The notes: generated by a model from the letters alone, not told the origin. A DNA stretch of 64,000 bases from Exiguobacterium sp. Leaf196 (GCF_001423965.1 NZ_LMPV01000001.1:1-64000); one strand, 5' to 3'; numbered from the stretch's first letter, positions 52,474-61,993 are shown. Made by a program: numbers and translations.

Positions 52474-53286
52474 TTAAAAATCGATTTCGTCTGGATCCGG
52501 TCCGAGGCGGACATCCGTTGCCAGACGATCAATTCTCTCAAGATCATCGGCATCGAGTTGGAAATCAAAGACGTCGAAGTTTTCCGCAATGCGTGCTGGA
52601 GTAACAGATTTTGGAAGAGCGACGATGCCGTTGTCGAGGTGCCAACGTAAGACGACTTGTGAAGGTGTCTTGCCGTGTTTCTCTGCGATTTCCTTGAAAT
52701 CATTGATTTCGAGGAATTTCCCTTGCATGAGTGGACTCCATGCTTCGACTTGGATGTTGTGATCTTGCAAGTATTCGTGCAGTTCGTGTTGCGGCAATTG
52801 TGGATGCAATTCGACTTGGTTGATCATTGGTGCCATCAAGCCCTCTTCTGCCAATGTATCGAGGTGATGTTCCTTGAAGTTCGAGACACCGATCGCTTTG
52901 ATCTTGCCTGCTTCATAAAGTTCAACCATTGCTTTCCACGCTTCGATATAGCCTTCGACTGGCCAGTGGATCAGGTAGAGGTCAAGGTAGTCTGTTTCGA
53001 GACGTTCGAGCGATTCTGCGAATGCTTCCTTCGTCCGACCGGCACGAATATCATCGTTCCAGACTTTCGACGTTAAGAAGAGATCCTCACGTTTCACGCC
53101 GCTTTCTTTGATTCCTTTTGCGACACCGCGCTCGTTTTTATAGACAGCAGCTGTATCGATATGACGATAGCCGACACGTAGTGCTTCAGCAACAGCAGCG
53201 GGTGCTTCTGTTTCTTCGTCTACTTGCCAGACACCGAATCCGATTTGGGGAATCGTAATACCGTTTGAAAGTTTTGCGTATTGCAT
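52474..53286 (-). CDS. aldo/keto reductase
   Basis: NADPH-dependent TIM-barrel reductase of 270 residues. The catalytic tetrad is visible: D and Y in DTAAVYKNE, K in LTSKVWND and H in LIHWPVEGY. The cofactor region VALPKSVTPARIAENFDVFDFQL closes the protein. It resembles YvgN/2,5-diketogluconate reductase-like enzymes acting on methylglyoxal or other aldehydes. The ATG follows GAGGAG. Single-gene unit. Confidence 0.93.
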   Translation of the reverse strand: MQYAKLSNGITIPQIGFGVWQVDEETEAPAAVAEALRVGYRHIDTAAVYKNERGVAKGIKESGVKREDLFLTSKVWNDDIRAGRTKEAFAESLERLETDYLDLYLIHWPVEGYIEAWKAMVELYEAGKIKAIGVSNFKEHHLDTLAEEGLMAPMINQVELHPQLPQHELHEYLQDHNIQVEAWSPLMQGKFLEINDFKEIAEKHGKTPSQVVLRWHLDNGIVALPKSVTPARIAENFDVFDFQLDADDLERIDRLATDVRLGPDPDEIDF

Positions 53287-53446
53287 GTGTTACTCCTCCT
53301 CATAAAACGTAGTTTAGATTTGCTCGTTTAGTTTAGCACGAACGAACGAAACCGTCCGTTTCCATGCTCATGGAGGAATAGAATGGGTTAAAATAAAAGA
53401 GAATTCATCACATCTGACCGTATGTCAGAAAGAGGGGGGAGAAAGG

Positions 53447-53650
53447 ATGGCTCAAAAGAATAAAAAGCTATCAAAGGGAGCTTGGCTTAGTATTAGTGCC
53501 TTGTTGGTCACGCAAGCAGTTAGCTTATTTTTCAGTGCACGAAAATCAGGACGTAACCCGTGGGTATGGGGAGGTGCGGGACTCCTTCAGTTTCCACTTC
53601 CAGCAATCGCGTATTTGATTTTAGAACGACAAGCGAAGCAGAAAAAATAA
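53447..53650 (+). CDS. small two-helix membrane protein of unknown function
   Basis: A 67-residue protein with a basic start (MAQKNKKLSKG), helix ISALLVTQAVSLFF, a short basic loop (SARKSGRNPW) and helix VWGGAGLLQFPLPAIAYLIL, ending in a basic tail. GGGGGGAG lies just before the ATG. It is followed by a hairpin. I do not recognise the family, but the layout and ribosome binding site make it a likely gene. Confidence 0.65.
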   Translation: MAQKNKKLSKGAWLSISALLVTQAVSLFFSARKSGRNPWVWGGAGLLQFPLPAIAYLILERQAKQKK

Positions 53651-53653
53651 TGA

Positions 53654-53683
53654 AACAGGTCCGATCACCATGATCGGACCTGT
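53654..53683. terminator. terminator-like hairpin
   Basis: ACAGGTCCGATCA pairs with TGATCGGACCTGT around CCA. Short weak T tails on either side. It lies between convergent genes. Confidence 0.7.
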
Positions 53684-53689
53684 CGTTGG

Positions 53690-55000
53690 TTAAGAAGAGA
53701 TTTTTTCCTGTTGAGCAACTGATTTTTTCGGACGTGGGAAACCAAAGATGATGGCAATCGATCCACAGACGAAGAGCAGGAACGGATAGAACAGATACGG
53801 AATCAGTTCTGGTGAAGCTGTCTTCGTCAACTCTGCTGCGATCAGCAGTTGTGCCCCATACGGAATGATGCCTTGAATACCACAAGAGAAGATATCAAGA
53901 ATACTCGCTGATTTCTTGCGGTCGATTTCATACGTATCAGCGATTTCAGCCGCGAGTGGTCCAGCGACGAGAATCGAGATCGTATTGTTCGCCGTTGCGA
54001 GGTTCGTCGCACTGACGAGTGCTGCCATACTGAATTCAGCACCGCGACGCTGTGAAATCTTGCGCGTCAACGTCTCTTTCAAGTAGGCGATTCCGCCATT
54101 GAACGTGATCAAACTGACGAGACCACCCATGAGGAGTGTCAAGATTGAAATCTCTGCCATGCCCATCATTCCTTCAGACATCGAAAGGACGAACCCACTT
54201 AAGCCAAAGCTACCGTCGATCATACCGATGATTCCAGTGAGCAATGTGCCACCGACGAGAACAAGAATGACATTGACACCAAATAGTGCAAGGACGATGA
54301 CGGCGAGATACGGAATTAATTTGTAGAACTCGAATGCTTTAGCTGCTGCCGCATCGCCAGAACCAGAAACGAACGCGAGTAAGATGACCGTTAAGACGGC
54401 AGCCGGGAGAACGATCATGAAGTTCGTCCGGAATTTATCGCGCATGTTCGTTTTTTGTGTCCGAACGGCAGCGATTGTCGTATCCGAGATGAACGACAAG
54501 TTATCACCGAACATCGAACCACCAACGACTGACGCTGCTGCGATCGCAACGTTGATACCTGTTGCTTCATGAATACCAAAGGCGATTGGAGCAAGTGCAG
54601 CAATCGTTCCAGTCGAAGTTCCCATTGCCATCGAGATGAAGGCAGCGATGACGAACAGACCGCTCATCAGGAGTGACGGAGGTAGGAACGTTAAGGCAGC
54701 ATTGACGGTCGCATCAATGGCGCCGATTGCTTCTGCCGTTCCAGAGAACGTACCGGCTAATAAGAAGATGAAGACCATAATCATGATATCGGGATTTCCG
54801 GCACCGGTTGCGATTCGTTCAACCGTTTGATTAATCGATCCTTTCGTCGTGATTGCAGCAAAGATCAGCGCGATCAAAGCAGCGATCAGAATCGGGAATT
54901 TGTAAAAGTCGTCATAGAAGATACCGGCTCCGATGAAGAGGACCAGAAATACGACGAGGGGAAGCAGTGCCCATTTGTTAGGCGTGATCATTTCATTCAT
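53690..55000 (-). CDS. NhaC-family antiporter, probable S-box-regulated methionine transporter (MetT-like)
   Basis: Membrane protein of 436 residues with about 12 helices of the NhaC Na+/H+ antiporter superfamily (LLAGTFSGTAEAIGAIDATV, SMAMGTSTGTIAALAPIAFG, VVGGSMFGDNLSFISDTTIA). The SAM riboswitch directly upstream shows that it responds to S-adenosylmethionine level. NhaC-like genes under S-box control have been proposed to import methionine (MetT). On that basis the real cargo is probably methionine and not sodium. GAGGTG precedes the ATG at 55000. Confidence 0.88.
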   Translation of the reverse strand: MNEMITPNKWALLPLVVFLVLFIGAGIFYDDFYKFPILIAALIALIFAAITTKGSINQTVERIATGAGNPDIMIMVFIFLLAGTFSGTAEAIGAIDATVNAALTFLPPSLLMSGLFVIAAFISMAMGTSTGTIAALAPIAFGIHEATGINVAIAAASVVGGSMFGDNLSFISDTTIAAVRTQKTNMRDKFRTNFMIVLPAAVLTVILLAFVSGSGDAAAAKAFEFYKLIPYLAVIVLALFGVNVILVLVGGTLLTGIIGMIDGSFGLSGFVLSMSEGMMGMAEISILTLLMGGLVSLITFNGGIAYLKETLTRKISQRRGAEFSMAALVSATNLATANNTISILVAGPLAAEIADTYEIDRKKSASILDIFSCGIQGIIPYGAQLLIAAELTKTASPELIPYLFYPFLLFVCGSIAIIFGFPRPKKSVAQQEKISS

Positions 55001-55028
55001 TGTTGACACCTCGTTTCTCAAAGATACA

Positions 55029-55190
55029 AAAAAAGACCCCTTCGCAAGAAAGAAGGAGGTCTTTATGAAATAAAGACGCTCTTCTTATCTCTCAAGCTTT
55101 CGCTTGCTGGATTTGGCACAGTACGAATCAAATCGTCCGCTGCCGAAACATCATTGGGCCAGTCCCTCCGTTTCTCGCGATAAAAAGAAG
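55029..55190 (-). promoter_or_regulatory. SAM-I (S-box) riboswitch
   Basis: The minus strand carries the S-box consensus: GGAGGGACTGGCCCAATGA, then CGGCAGC, CTGTGCCAAATCCAGCAAGC and GAGAGATAAGAAG. P1 is formed by 55179-55190 with 55081-55089. A terminator (AAAGACC...GGTCTTT followed by TTTTT) lies at 55029-55065. High SAM should stop transcription before the NhaC-family gene. Confidence 0.95.
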
Positions 55191-55255
55191 TCATTCAATT
55201 GTTGTAAAACACGTTTCTTACCGTACCGCATTGAGTAACGCGTGTCAACTGTACT

Positions 55256-56269
55256 TTACTGAAGTGCCTGTTCTAACGTCTGGACGTTTTCTTCCATCAA
55301 CTTAAAATACGAGCTGTTTTGCTGCGATTTCGTCACCGACTCGAGGTTATGGATCGTCACGGATTTAGCTCCGATTTCTTTTTGGATGACACGCGCAACC
55401 TTTGGTGAAACCGTTTCTTCGAACGCGACGTGTTTCAAATCATGCATCCGCGCTTCTTTCACTAAAGCAGCCAGTTGTTTTTGTGAGGGTTCATCGGAAG
55501 GGGAAATTCCGGCGATTGGAAGCTGCGTGAAACCATATCGTTCGGCGAGGTAACCGTAAGCTGCATGTGTGACGAGAAGTTCTTTTTTTGATCCGTCAGC
55601 GACGGCTTGCTTGAACTCTTTATCGAGTGCGTCAGCTTGCTGATCGAACGCTTTCAAGTTTTTTTCGAATGTTGCTTTGTCTTTTGGTACTTCTTTTGAT
55701 AAGGCGACTGTGATAGAACGTGCCATTGCTTTGGCGTTGACAGGATCAAGCCAGACGTGTGGATCGTATTTTCCATGATCGTGTTCTTCCTCTTCGTGCG
55801 CATGTTCATCAGTTGCGTGATCATCGTGCCCTGCATCTTCGTGCGCATGCTCTTCTTCTGTATGTCCCTCTTCTTCATGTGCGTGAAGCGTAGCATCCGA
55901 TTCCAGCAAAGTGACATCCTTACTCGTCTCGACGAACCGGACGTCCGTGCCTTTTAGACTCTCTTGGATTTTTTTTGAATAGGGTTCAAGTGTCGTACCC
56001 GTCAAAAGGAAAAGGTCACCTTTGGCAATCTCAGTGAGTTGCTTTGACGTCGGTTCATAGGAGTGCGGATCTGCTCCAGGTGGGACGATCATCTTGACGT
56101 TGACTTGATTACCACCGATTTCACGGGCAATGGCAGCTGTTGCGAACGTCGATGTATAGATTTCCGTCTTTTTATCATCTGAAGTCGATGAATCGGTGTT
56201 TGATCCACAAGCTGCGAGGATACTTGCGCTCGCGAATGCGACCGTTAAAGCAGGAATGATTTTTTTCAT
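55256..56269 (-). CDS. zinc ABC transporter substrate-binding lipoprotein (ZnuA/AdcA-like)
   Basis: Surface lipoprotein that captures zinc for an ABC importer, 337 residues. It has a signal peptide with lipid site C21 (LAACGSN), the first metal ligand H69 (GADPHSYEP) and a His/Glu/Asp-rich loop at about 129-171. DPHVWLDP (H171) and the late histidines follow (VTHAAYGYLAERYG, EETVSP). The His-rich loop and the Zur box point to zinc and not manganese. No permease or ATPase gene is adjacent. AGGAGG-like GGAGGT precedes the ATG. Confidence 0.93.
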   Translation of the reverse strand: MKKIIPALTVAFASASILAACGSNTDSSTSDDKKTEIYTSTFATAAIAREIGGNQVNVKMIVPPGADPHSYEPTSKQLTEIAKGDLFLLTGTTLEPYSKKIQESLKGTDVRFVETSKDVTLLESDATLHAHEEEGHTEEEHAHEDAGHDDHATDEHAHEEEEHDHGKYDPHVWLDPVNAKAMARSITVALSKEVPKDKATFEKNLKAFDQQADALDKEFKQAVADGSKKELLVTHAAYGYLAERYGFTQLPIAGISPSDEPSQKQLAALVKEARMHDLKHVAFEETVSPKVARVIQKEIGAKSVTIHNLESVTKSQQNSSYFKLMEENVQTLEQALQ

Positions 56270-56289
56270 TATATGTTACCTCCGTTATT

Positions 56290-56310
56290 AAAACGTAATT
56301 ATTCCGATTT
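56290..56310. promoter_or_regulatory. Zur box
   Basis: AAAACGTAATTATTCCGATTT differs from the Bacillus Zur consensus AAATCGTAATNATTACGATTT at only two positions. It lies 20 bp ahead of the zinc-binding lipoprotein gene, so zinc starvation should derepress it. Confidence 0.85.
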
Positions 56311-56438
56311 GGACTTTTTCACTATAGCGGAACGTTTGAGAAGCGTCAAGTACGAATACCGAGACGTTCGACTTCTTTTAAAACGGGGTAAAAGGATAAT
56401 AAAATGAAGGAATTGATACGTCTTTTGGAGGTGATCAA

Positions 56439-57428
56439 GTGAAACGTGAAACTGCATGGCTAATGGGGGGAGCTGCACTACTAACGACAGCAGCTGCGGG
56501 AGCAAGTATCTGGAACAATTACGGTGCATTACTTCGGTGGACTGAACCCGCCTTGCCAATCACAGAAAAACAACTCGCACCGCGGACAATCACTTACAAA
56601 CAAGTGGGAGACCGTACCTTACAACTCGATCTCTATTATCCGCCGGGGGAAGGACCGTTTCCGGTCGCGATCTACGCGCACGGTGGCGCATTCGTTCGTG
56701 GAGAGCGCGAGGATCTGTTCTGTTTTAGCCCGATCGTTGATCGCCTGCTTGAACTTGGGGTTGCTGTTTGTAGTATCGATTATCGTCTGTTTGAAGAAGG
56801 GAGTTATTTTCCGGATAATCTCGAAGATGTACGGGATGCCTTATGCTTTTTGAACAAAGAAGCAGAAGATCTTCGCATTTTAAGAGGACGGATGATAGTA
56901 TGGGGAGACTCAGCCGGAGCTGCACTCATGCTGACGACGGCACTTGCCCCATCTGCTTTCGTTGGTGAGCGCGATGAACGACACATGCCATTGATCAGTG
57001 GTGTCATTGCCTTATATCCACCGACGAATTTTTTATTGTTTACTTTCATTCAGACCTGGATCGCTCACATTAAGTTTTATAAAGGTGGACGGGAAGAATG
57101 GCGCAAGCTCATGACCCACGTTTCACCTGTGACGCATCTCTCGTCAGACGCCCCACCGATCATGCTCCTGCATGGCAAAAAAGATCCAATCGTTCCGTTT
57201 TCCCAAGCTCTTCACTTCGTTGAAAAAGGAGCCGATGTCGGAGCTGATGTCCGTTTGTTTTCTTTTCCGAACGGTACCCACTCACTTGCTAGTTTTGCAC
57301 AGACAGAAAATCCATTGAAAATTGAACGACTGCTCGAACGAATTGAACGCTTCACTTGTCAGGTGTTGTTATTGCCACCGCGACAACTTCCCGATGAAAA
57401 ACATGATACAATCAGTCATATTTCTTGA
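56439..57428 (+). CDS. alpha/beta hydrolase, lipase/esterase-like, with N-terminal anchor
   Basis: A 329-residue hydrolase. An N-terminal hydrophobic segment (LMGGAALLTTAAAGASI) probably anchors it in the membrane or acts as a signal. The oxyanion motif HGGAF lies at 81-85 and the nucleophile S158 in GDSAG. The aspartate is in KDPIVPF and the histidine in NGTHSLASF. This is the hormone-sensitive-lipase/BD-FAE-like pattern. GGAGG precedes the GTG start at 56439. The histidine phosphatase gene follows within 20 bp, so the two form an operon. Confidence 0.88.
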   Translation: MKRETAWLMGGAALLTTAAAGASIWNNYGALLRWTEPALPITEKQLAPRTITYKQVGDRTLQLDLYYPPGEGPFPVAIYAHGGAFVRGEREDLFCFSPIVDRLLELGVAVCSIDYRLFEEGSYFPDNLEDVRDALCFLNKEAEDLRILRGRMIVWGDSAGAALMLTTALAPSAFVGERDERHMPLISGVIALYPPTNFLLFTFIQTWIAHIKFYKGGREEWRKLMTHVSPVTHLSSDAPPIMLLHGKKDPIVPFSQALHFVEKGADVGADVRLFSFPNGTHSLASFAQTENPLKIERLLERIERFTCQVLLLPPRQLPDEKHDTISHIS

Positions 57429-57445
57429 ATGAAGGAGACAGAGGC

Positions 57446-58036
57446 ATGACTGAAATTTGTTTAGTGCGACATGGTCAAACGGATTGGAACTTAAATGAAC
57501 GAATCCAAGGAAGAGAAGACATCCCGTTGAATGCAACAGGAAAAAGACAAGCGGAACTCAGCGCCGCTTATCTAGCCAATGAAAAGTGGGATGTCTTGCT
57601 AGCAAGCCCGTTGTCTCGCGCTGTTGAGACAGCAGAAATCATCGGACGTGCTGTCGGATTGACGATCACAGCGACCGATGACCGACTCGTCGAGCGTGAA
57701 TTTGGTGCTGCTTCCGGTGAACCGGTTGCGTCGATTTATGAAGCTGTTCAAGCGAACGATACGAAACGTGTTCCGGGTCTTGAAACGGAACAAGCGATTC
57801 AGGATCGCGTATTCGAAGCATTACAGGAAGTGACACGAACGTATGAGGGGAAACGAATCTTAATCGTCTGTCACTCGCATACGATCAAAGCAGCCTTATC
57901 GTCGATTGATGAGACATTCAGTTACCGGACACCTTTGAAAAATGCATGTGCGAATTATATCCAATATACGGACCACTATACGATTGATCGAATCAATGTA
58001 GCGGATCACATCACGGACGAAGTCGAAAAACCTTAA
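57446..58036 (+). CDS. histidine phosphatase (phosphoglycerate mutase-like)
   Basis: A 196-residue enzyme of the histidine phosphatase superfamily with the catalytic histidine in CLVRHGQTDWN, the glutamate in VEREFGAASGE and the second histidine in VCHSHTIKAAL. It resembles GpmB/PhoE-type broad-specificity phosphatases more than glycolytic mutase. I start it at the ATG at 57446, 6 bases after GGAGACAG. Its end overlaps the convergent YwpF-like gene by four bases. Confidence 0.88.
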   Translation: MTEICLVRHGQTDWNLNERIQGREDIPLNATGKRQAELSAAYLANEKWDVLLASPLSRAVETAEIIGRAVGLTITATDDRLVEREFGAASGEPVASIYEAVQANDTKRVPGLETEQAIQDRVFEALQEVTRTYEGKRILIVCHSHTIKAALSSIDETFSYRTPLKNACANYIQYTDHYTIDRINVADHITDEVEKP

Positions 58037-58524
58037 GAAATCGGTGTTTCTGGATGTTCTGCTAGATACTGTTTAAATGTTTCTTTAGCGATACTCGTGA
58101 TATGTGCACCGCGTTTTGAACGACGATCCTTGTATTCTTGGACGAGTTCCTCACCAGCGAATCCATCCTCGACGACTTCACGTAAGATCGATTCGGATAA
58201 ATCATTCTTCATCATGACCATCTTACCAGTGAAGACATAGGAGACGTGTTCGCTTAAGGCAGTCCGTTCAAGAGGCGTGACGATCATCGCGGCAGGGTCA
58301 TTATCGGGTCGTGAGATCGTGATTTCAATCAAAGCACGTAAATGTTTTGTGAACAATTCATCGACGATCGGCTGATCGCTCGAAGGAACGACGATTTCTG
58401 CGACCCATTGTGCCGTTTGTTCGGTACTGACCGTTAGTCCGTCTTGAATGGCGACGGGAATCGTCGTATCCCGTCCTGACTCGTCCATTAAAATGCGCAA
58501 TGTGCATAATTTAAAGGTTTTCAT
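58033..58524 (-). CDS. YwpF-like protein
   Basis: A 163-residue protein starting MKTFKLCTLRILMDESG, similar in layout to Bacillus YwpF (about 136 residues, MKTFKL... start). The first ~115 residues match that domain, and the C-terminal ~45 residues are charged (QEYKDRRSKRGAHITSIAKE). The function is unknown. It is convergent with the histidine phosphatase gene, overlapping by four bases, with no obvious terminator between them. Confidence 0.75.
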   Translation of the reverse strand: MKTFKLCTLRILMDESGRDTTIPVAIQDGLTVSTEQTAQWVAEIVVPSSDQPIVDELFTKHLRALIEITISRPDNDPAAMIVTPLERTALSEHVSYVFTGKMVMMKNDLSESILREVVEDGFAGEELVQEYKDRRSKRGAHITSIAKETFKQYLAEHPETPIS

Positions 58525-58665
58525 GAAAAAATGCCCTCCCTTGATCGCTTACGATTTTTCTACAGTATACCGTGAGGAATGTGGGACGGGAAACTTTTCC
58601 TGACGAAATTCGTATGAACTATGTTTAAATAAGACTAGATATTACTAACAGGAGGATCGTTCATT

Positions 58666-58992
58666 ATGCCGCAAGTACTCATTGGAATATTAGGAATCCT
58701 GGGTATTGTCTTACTTGCCCACCATATCATCATGTATTGGCATGCTGAACCGACAGACCGCCCGACGCTTGCATATCGCATTGCGCTCCTGATTGCCTGT
58801 TTGCTACTCATTAGTGGAAGTGATCATTTAATCAGTATTTTTTACGCGGATTCCTTAGCAGAATTCGGTCAACGCATAACGTATATCGTCTTCATCGGAG
58901 GTGCGCTTGGTTTCGCGTGGTACTTTCGTAAGAAGATGGAACAAGCGCCAACAGAAATGACACCTGTCGGAAACGAAGCAGGATTAACATGA
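58666..58992 (+). CDS. small integral membrane protein of unknown function
   Basis: A 108-residue protein with three hydrophobic helices (LIGILGILGIVLLAHHIIMY, AYRIALLIACLLLISGS, ITYIVFIGGALGFAWYF). It has a cytoplasmic-looking tail ending NEAGLT. AGGAGG lies upstream of the ATG. No family recognised. Single-gene unit ending in a bidirectional terminator. Confidence 0.65.
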   Translation: MPQVLIGILGILGIVLLAHHIIMYWHAEPTDRPTLAYRIALLIACLLLISGSDHLISIFYADSLAEFGQRITYIVFIGGALGFAWYFRKKMEQAPTEMTPVGNEAGLT

Positions 58993-58993
58993 G

Positions 58994-59032
58994 AAAAGCG
59001 CCGTTCATCCTGAGGGAGGAAGAACGGCGCTT
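58994..59032. terminator. bidirectional terminator
   Basis: AAGCGCCGTTC pairs with GAACGGCGCTT. It is shared by the small membrane protein gene and pncB. Confidence 0.85.
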
Positions 59033-59043
59033 GTTTGTGCGTC

Positions 59044-60495
59044 TTATTTTAAACCACTCGCGAGTCGTGTCTCCCGAATCATGTCGAGTTTGAGTTTCCA
59101 GAGACGGTCACTGAATGTGACGGCATAAATCTCTGGCAAACGGAGACGTTTGTACTCCTCCCAAAGACGACCAATCTGCGTTTCATGGAAGTGACGGATC
59201 TCTTCGATCGTTGGAACTGTATAGATTAGCTCTCCATCTTTGAAGATCGGTTCAAGCAAGCGTTCGACCTTGAACTGCTCCACACGGTTACGGAACGATG
59301 GGTCCCGGACGTCGATGAGATCGACGGCTTCAAGTGTCGATGGATCCTCATCCATCAACGTCACGTAATCCCCTTTAAACTTATCCGTCACCGGATCGAT
59401 GATGCGATAGACTTCCTTGATGTGTGGTGTCGTCGTCTTGGCTTTTGACGAGGACACTTTGATGACAGGCGTGAGTTCGCCGTCTACTTCACGTGCGACC
59501 AGTTTATAGACCATTCCGAGAGCGGGTTGCTCGTAAGCTGTAATACCACGTGTTCCGACGAGGAACGTATTCGCTTGGGCGCCTTGGATGCGCAAATCTT
59601 GGATGACGTACTCATCGAGATCCCCTGACAAGACGATGTCGACTTCTGGGAAGCCGGCTTCGTCAAGCATGTTACGAGCACGTTTTGACAAATAAGATAA
59701 GTCACCAGAATCGATTCGGATTCCGCGCAGTTTATGTCCTTTGGCTTGGAGTTCCTTTGCGACCGTAATGGCATTCGGCAGACCACTCTTGAGTGTGTCA
59801 TACGTATCGACGAGTAACGTCGATTGATCCGGATAGTGAGAAGCAAATGTCCGGAATGCTGTTAGTTCATCATCATGGAATTGAATGTCGGCATGTTCCA
59901 TCGTTCCGCCACATGGGATTCCGAAATCGCGTCCTGCTGAAGCAAGACTTGTGACGTCAAAACCAGCGAGGTACGAAGCACGCGTTCCGAAGTAAGCAGC
60001 ATCGATGCCTTGCGCACGTCGGGCACCGGCTTCAAGAAACTTCGCACGGGGTGCCGATTGACGAATGCGTGCGTACTTCGTCGCGATGAGTGATTCATGG
60101 TTCGCGATGTTCAAAATCGCGGTCTGTAAGAGTTTCGCTTCAAAAATTCGTGCCTCGATCCGAATCAATGGTTCGTTCGGGAAGACGATCTCACCTTCTT
60201 TGACACTGGAAATCGAACCGTTGAACTTGAATTGACGCAGTTCATCCTTGAATTCATCTGGGAAGCCGATCATCTCTTGCAAGTACGTGATGTCTTCTTC
60301 CGTGAAACGGAGTGTTTGAATGTACTCGATGATGTTCTCAAGACCCGCAAAGACGACATACCCTCCTGCAAACGGATTCGAACGGTAGTAGACATCGAAG
60401 ACGGCACGTTCATTGTGACGTCCTTCTTTCCAGTAGATATACATCCACCGTGGTAAGTATAGATCGGTATGGAGTGCAAGATTACGTTGTAACAT
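59044..60495 (-). CDS. pncB: nicotinate phosphoribosyltransferase
   Basis: Joins nicotinate and phosphoribosyl pyrophosphate to give nicotinate mononucleotide in NAD salvage. 483 residues. Marks include [54 protein letters not shown] (catalytic histidine region) and [16 protein letters not shown]. The ATG at 60495 follows AAGGGA at 10 bases. The upstream pncA ends only 17 bp before it. The pncA-pncB pair takes nicotinamide to NaMN in two steps. Confidence 0.95.
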   Translation of the reverse strand: MLQRNLALHTDLYLPRWMYIYWKEGRHNERAVFDVYYRSNPFAGGYVVFAGLENIIEYIQTLRFTEEDITYLQEMIGFPDEFKDELRQFKFNGSISSVKEGEIVFPNEPLIRIEARIFEAKLLQTAILNIANHESLIATKYARIRQSAPRAKFLEAGARRAQGIDAAYFGTRASYLAGFDVTSLASAGRDFGIPCGGTMEHADIQFHDDELTAFRTFASHYPDQSTLLVDTYDTLKSGLPNAITVAKELQAKGHKLRGIRIDSGDLSYLSKRARNMLDEAGFPEVDIVLSGDLDEYVIQDLRIQGAQANTFLVGTRGITAYEQPALGMVYKLVAREVDGELTPVIKVSSSKAKTTTPHIKEVYRIIDPVTDKFKGDYVTLMDEDPSTLEAVDLIDVRDPSFRNRVEQFKVERLLEPIFKDGELIYTVPTIEEIRHFHETQIGRLWEEYKRLRLPEIYAVTFSDRLWKLKLDMIRETRLASGLK

Positions 60496-60512
60496 AACGG
60501 ACAAATCCCTTC

Positions 60513-61046
60513 TTATTCGCCGACGACTTCTGCGCCGATCGATTGTTTAAAGTGTGTAAGCGCCCAGTCGTGACCCGTCGCGTTAAAGCTTGCGACCGCA
60601 TCGGCATGGACGACGATATGATATCCGAGATTGTAGGCATCAACAGCTGTATGAAGGACACAGATGTCCGTACAGACGCCAACGAGGTGGACTTCGCGGA
60701 TACCACGTTCACGCAAGCGTAAATCAAGGTCCGTCCCGGCGAACGCACTGTAACGCGTCTTATCAATGACGTGATCAGCGACACGTGCCATGGCTGCGAC
60801 TTTCCCAAACAAATCACGTCCATGTGTTCCGCGAATATTATGCGGCGGGAAAAGGACAGTTTCCGGATGGAACGTATCACCTTCCTCATGAATATCGTTG
60901 GCAATGACGACGTAATCCTCTGTTGAAAATTCCTCCATCAATGTAGCGATCCGGTCTTCAATCGCCTGTCCTGGTTTTCCACAAGTCAGCTTCCCTTCGT
61001 CAGCAACGAAGTCGATCGTGTAATCAATGACAATCAGAGCGCGCAT
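60513..61046 (-). CDS. pncA: nicotinamidase (isochorismatase family)
   Basis: Hydrolyses nicotinamide to nicotinate. The 177-residue enzyme shows the cysteine-hydrolase triad D8 (VIDYTIDF), K96 (IDKTRYSAF) and C125 (VCTDICV), and metal ligands D51/H53 in ANDIHEEGD. The run GTHGRDLFG follows. AAAGGGG precedes the ATG. It is first in an operon with pncB. Confidence 0.94.
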   Translation of the reverse strand: MRALIVIDYTIDFVADEGKLTCGKPGQAIEDRIATLMEEFSTEDYVVIANDIHEEGDTFHPETVLFPPHNIRGTHGRDLFGKVAAMARVADHVIDKTRYSAFAGTDLDLRLRERGIREVHLVGVCTDICVLHTAVDAYNLGYHIVVHADAVASFNATGHDWALTHFKQSIGAEVVGE

Positions 61047-61208
61047 GTGCGTGAGCCCCTTTCGGTTTTGAATTAGTGTTCTCTTTCACATTGTACTCTA
61101 TCTCACATAGAAGGCGAAAGGAAGAAATCGGATACAAACAGGTATAGAGAAGTAATAGAATGGGGTATAAAGTATAGGACGAAAATGATAGTAGAGGAGG
61201 AGAAAGGG

Positions 61209-61484
61209 ATGGCTAGGTTGAATGAGTATGAAGTGGAAGAGCGTCTTGAACGATTGCAGGATTGGAGTATCGTCGATGATGAAATCGTCCGAACGTATAC
61301 ACTTCCATCGTTTCCTGCTGCACTGGATTTCGTACAGGAAGTTGGGAGTATCGCCGAAAACTTGAATCATCATCCACGGATCGTGATTGACTATAAAAAC
61401 GTCACACTTGCGGCGACGACTCATGATGAAAACGGATTGACGGAAAAAGACTTTCAACTTGCGGAGGCCTGTGATGCCATCTAA
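61209..61484 (+). CDS. 4a-hydroxytetrahydrobiopterin dehydratase (pterin-4a-carbinolamine dehydratase)
   Basis: Small pterin enzyme of 91 residues with the family signature NHHPRI-V-x-Y and TTHDENGLTEKDFQLA. It dehydrates 4a-hydroxy-tetrahydropterin for recycling. No aromatic amino acid hydroxylase is in the window, so the pterin partner is unknown here. GAGGAGGAGAAAGGG lies before the ATG at 61209. The longer frame would include that motif. Its end overlaps the next gene by 11 bp. Confidence 0.9.
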   Translation: MARLNEYEVEERLERLQDWSIVDDEIVRTYTLPSFPAALDFVQEVGSIAENLNHHPRIVIDYKNVTLAATTHDENGLTEKDFQLAEACDAI

Positions 61485-61974
61485 ACTTTCGATCACATTC
61501 GGTAGCGGTTCGTTTGTTGAACAAATTCGTTCTCGGGACGCTCACATTCGTGTTGCTAGCGGAAGCGGTGACGCTATCCTCTGGATAGAGACGGACTCGA
61601 AATCACCTTTTCAAAGTGGCAATACCTACACGTTGCTCGAATCACGTGGAAATTTTTCGGATGAAGGCAGTCTCTTCTACTGGTCGATTCCGGCAGATCA
61701 AAATAGCGGAGATTTATTCGTACATCAAGTGATGTCGAATCCAAAAGTCATTGGAGCAGAATATGGTGGCTTCCAGGCTTTTCGAATTGGACGTGTCGAG
61801 AAGGGGACGGATCTCGTCTTATTGATTCAGTTCCATGAGACAAGCGACGGGGCTCGTTATGCAAAATCAGTTGAACGTCTCACGGTAGACCAGTATGCTG
61901 AAGAGGCAGGGAAGTCGTTCGCGCCTTCTCCCGTCATGAAACGGTATCAAATCGTACCACCAACAAATGAGTGA
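61474..61974 (+). CDS. uncharacterised protein downstream of the pterin dehydratase
   Basis: A 166-residue protein rich in beta strands (KLSITFGSGSFVEQI, GNTYTLLESRGNFSDEGSLFYWSIP, DLVLLIQFHETSDGARY) that I cannot place in a family. There is no signal peptide or membrane helix. The ATG at 61474 has GGAGG 6 bases upstream and starts inside the end of the pterin dehydratase gene, so the two are translationally coupled. Confidence 0.65.
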   Translation: MPSKLSITFGSGSFVEQIRSRDAHIRVASGSGDAILWIETDSKSPFQSGNTYTLLESRGNFSDEGSLFYWSIPADQNSGDLFVHQVMSNPKVIGAEYGGFQAFRIGRVEKGTDLVLLIQFHETSDGARYAKSVERLTVDQYAEEAGKSFAPSPVMKRYQIVPPTNE

Positions 61975-61993
61975 GATGCAGGGGGACTAACAG

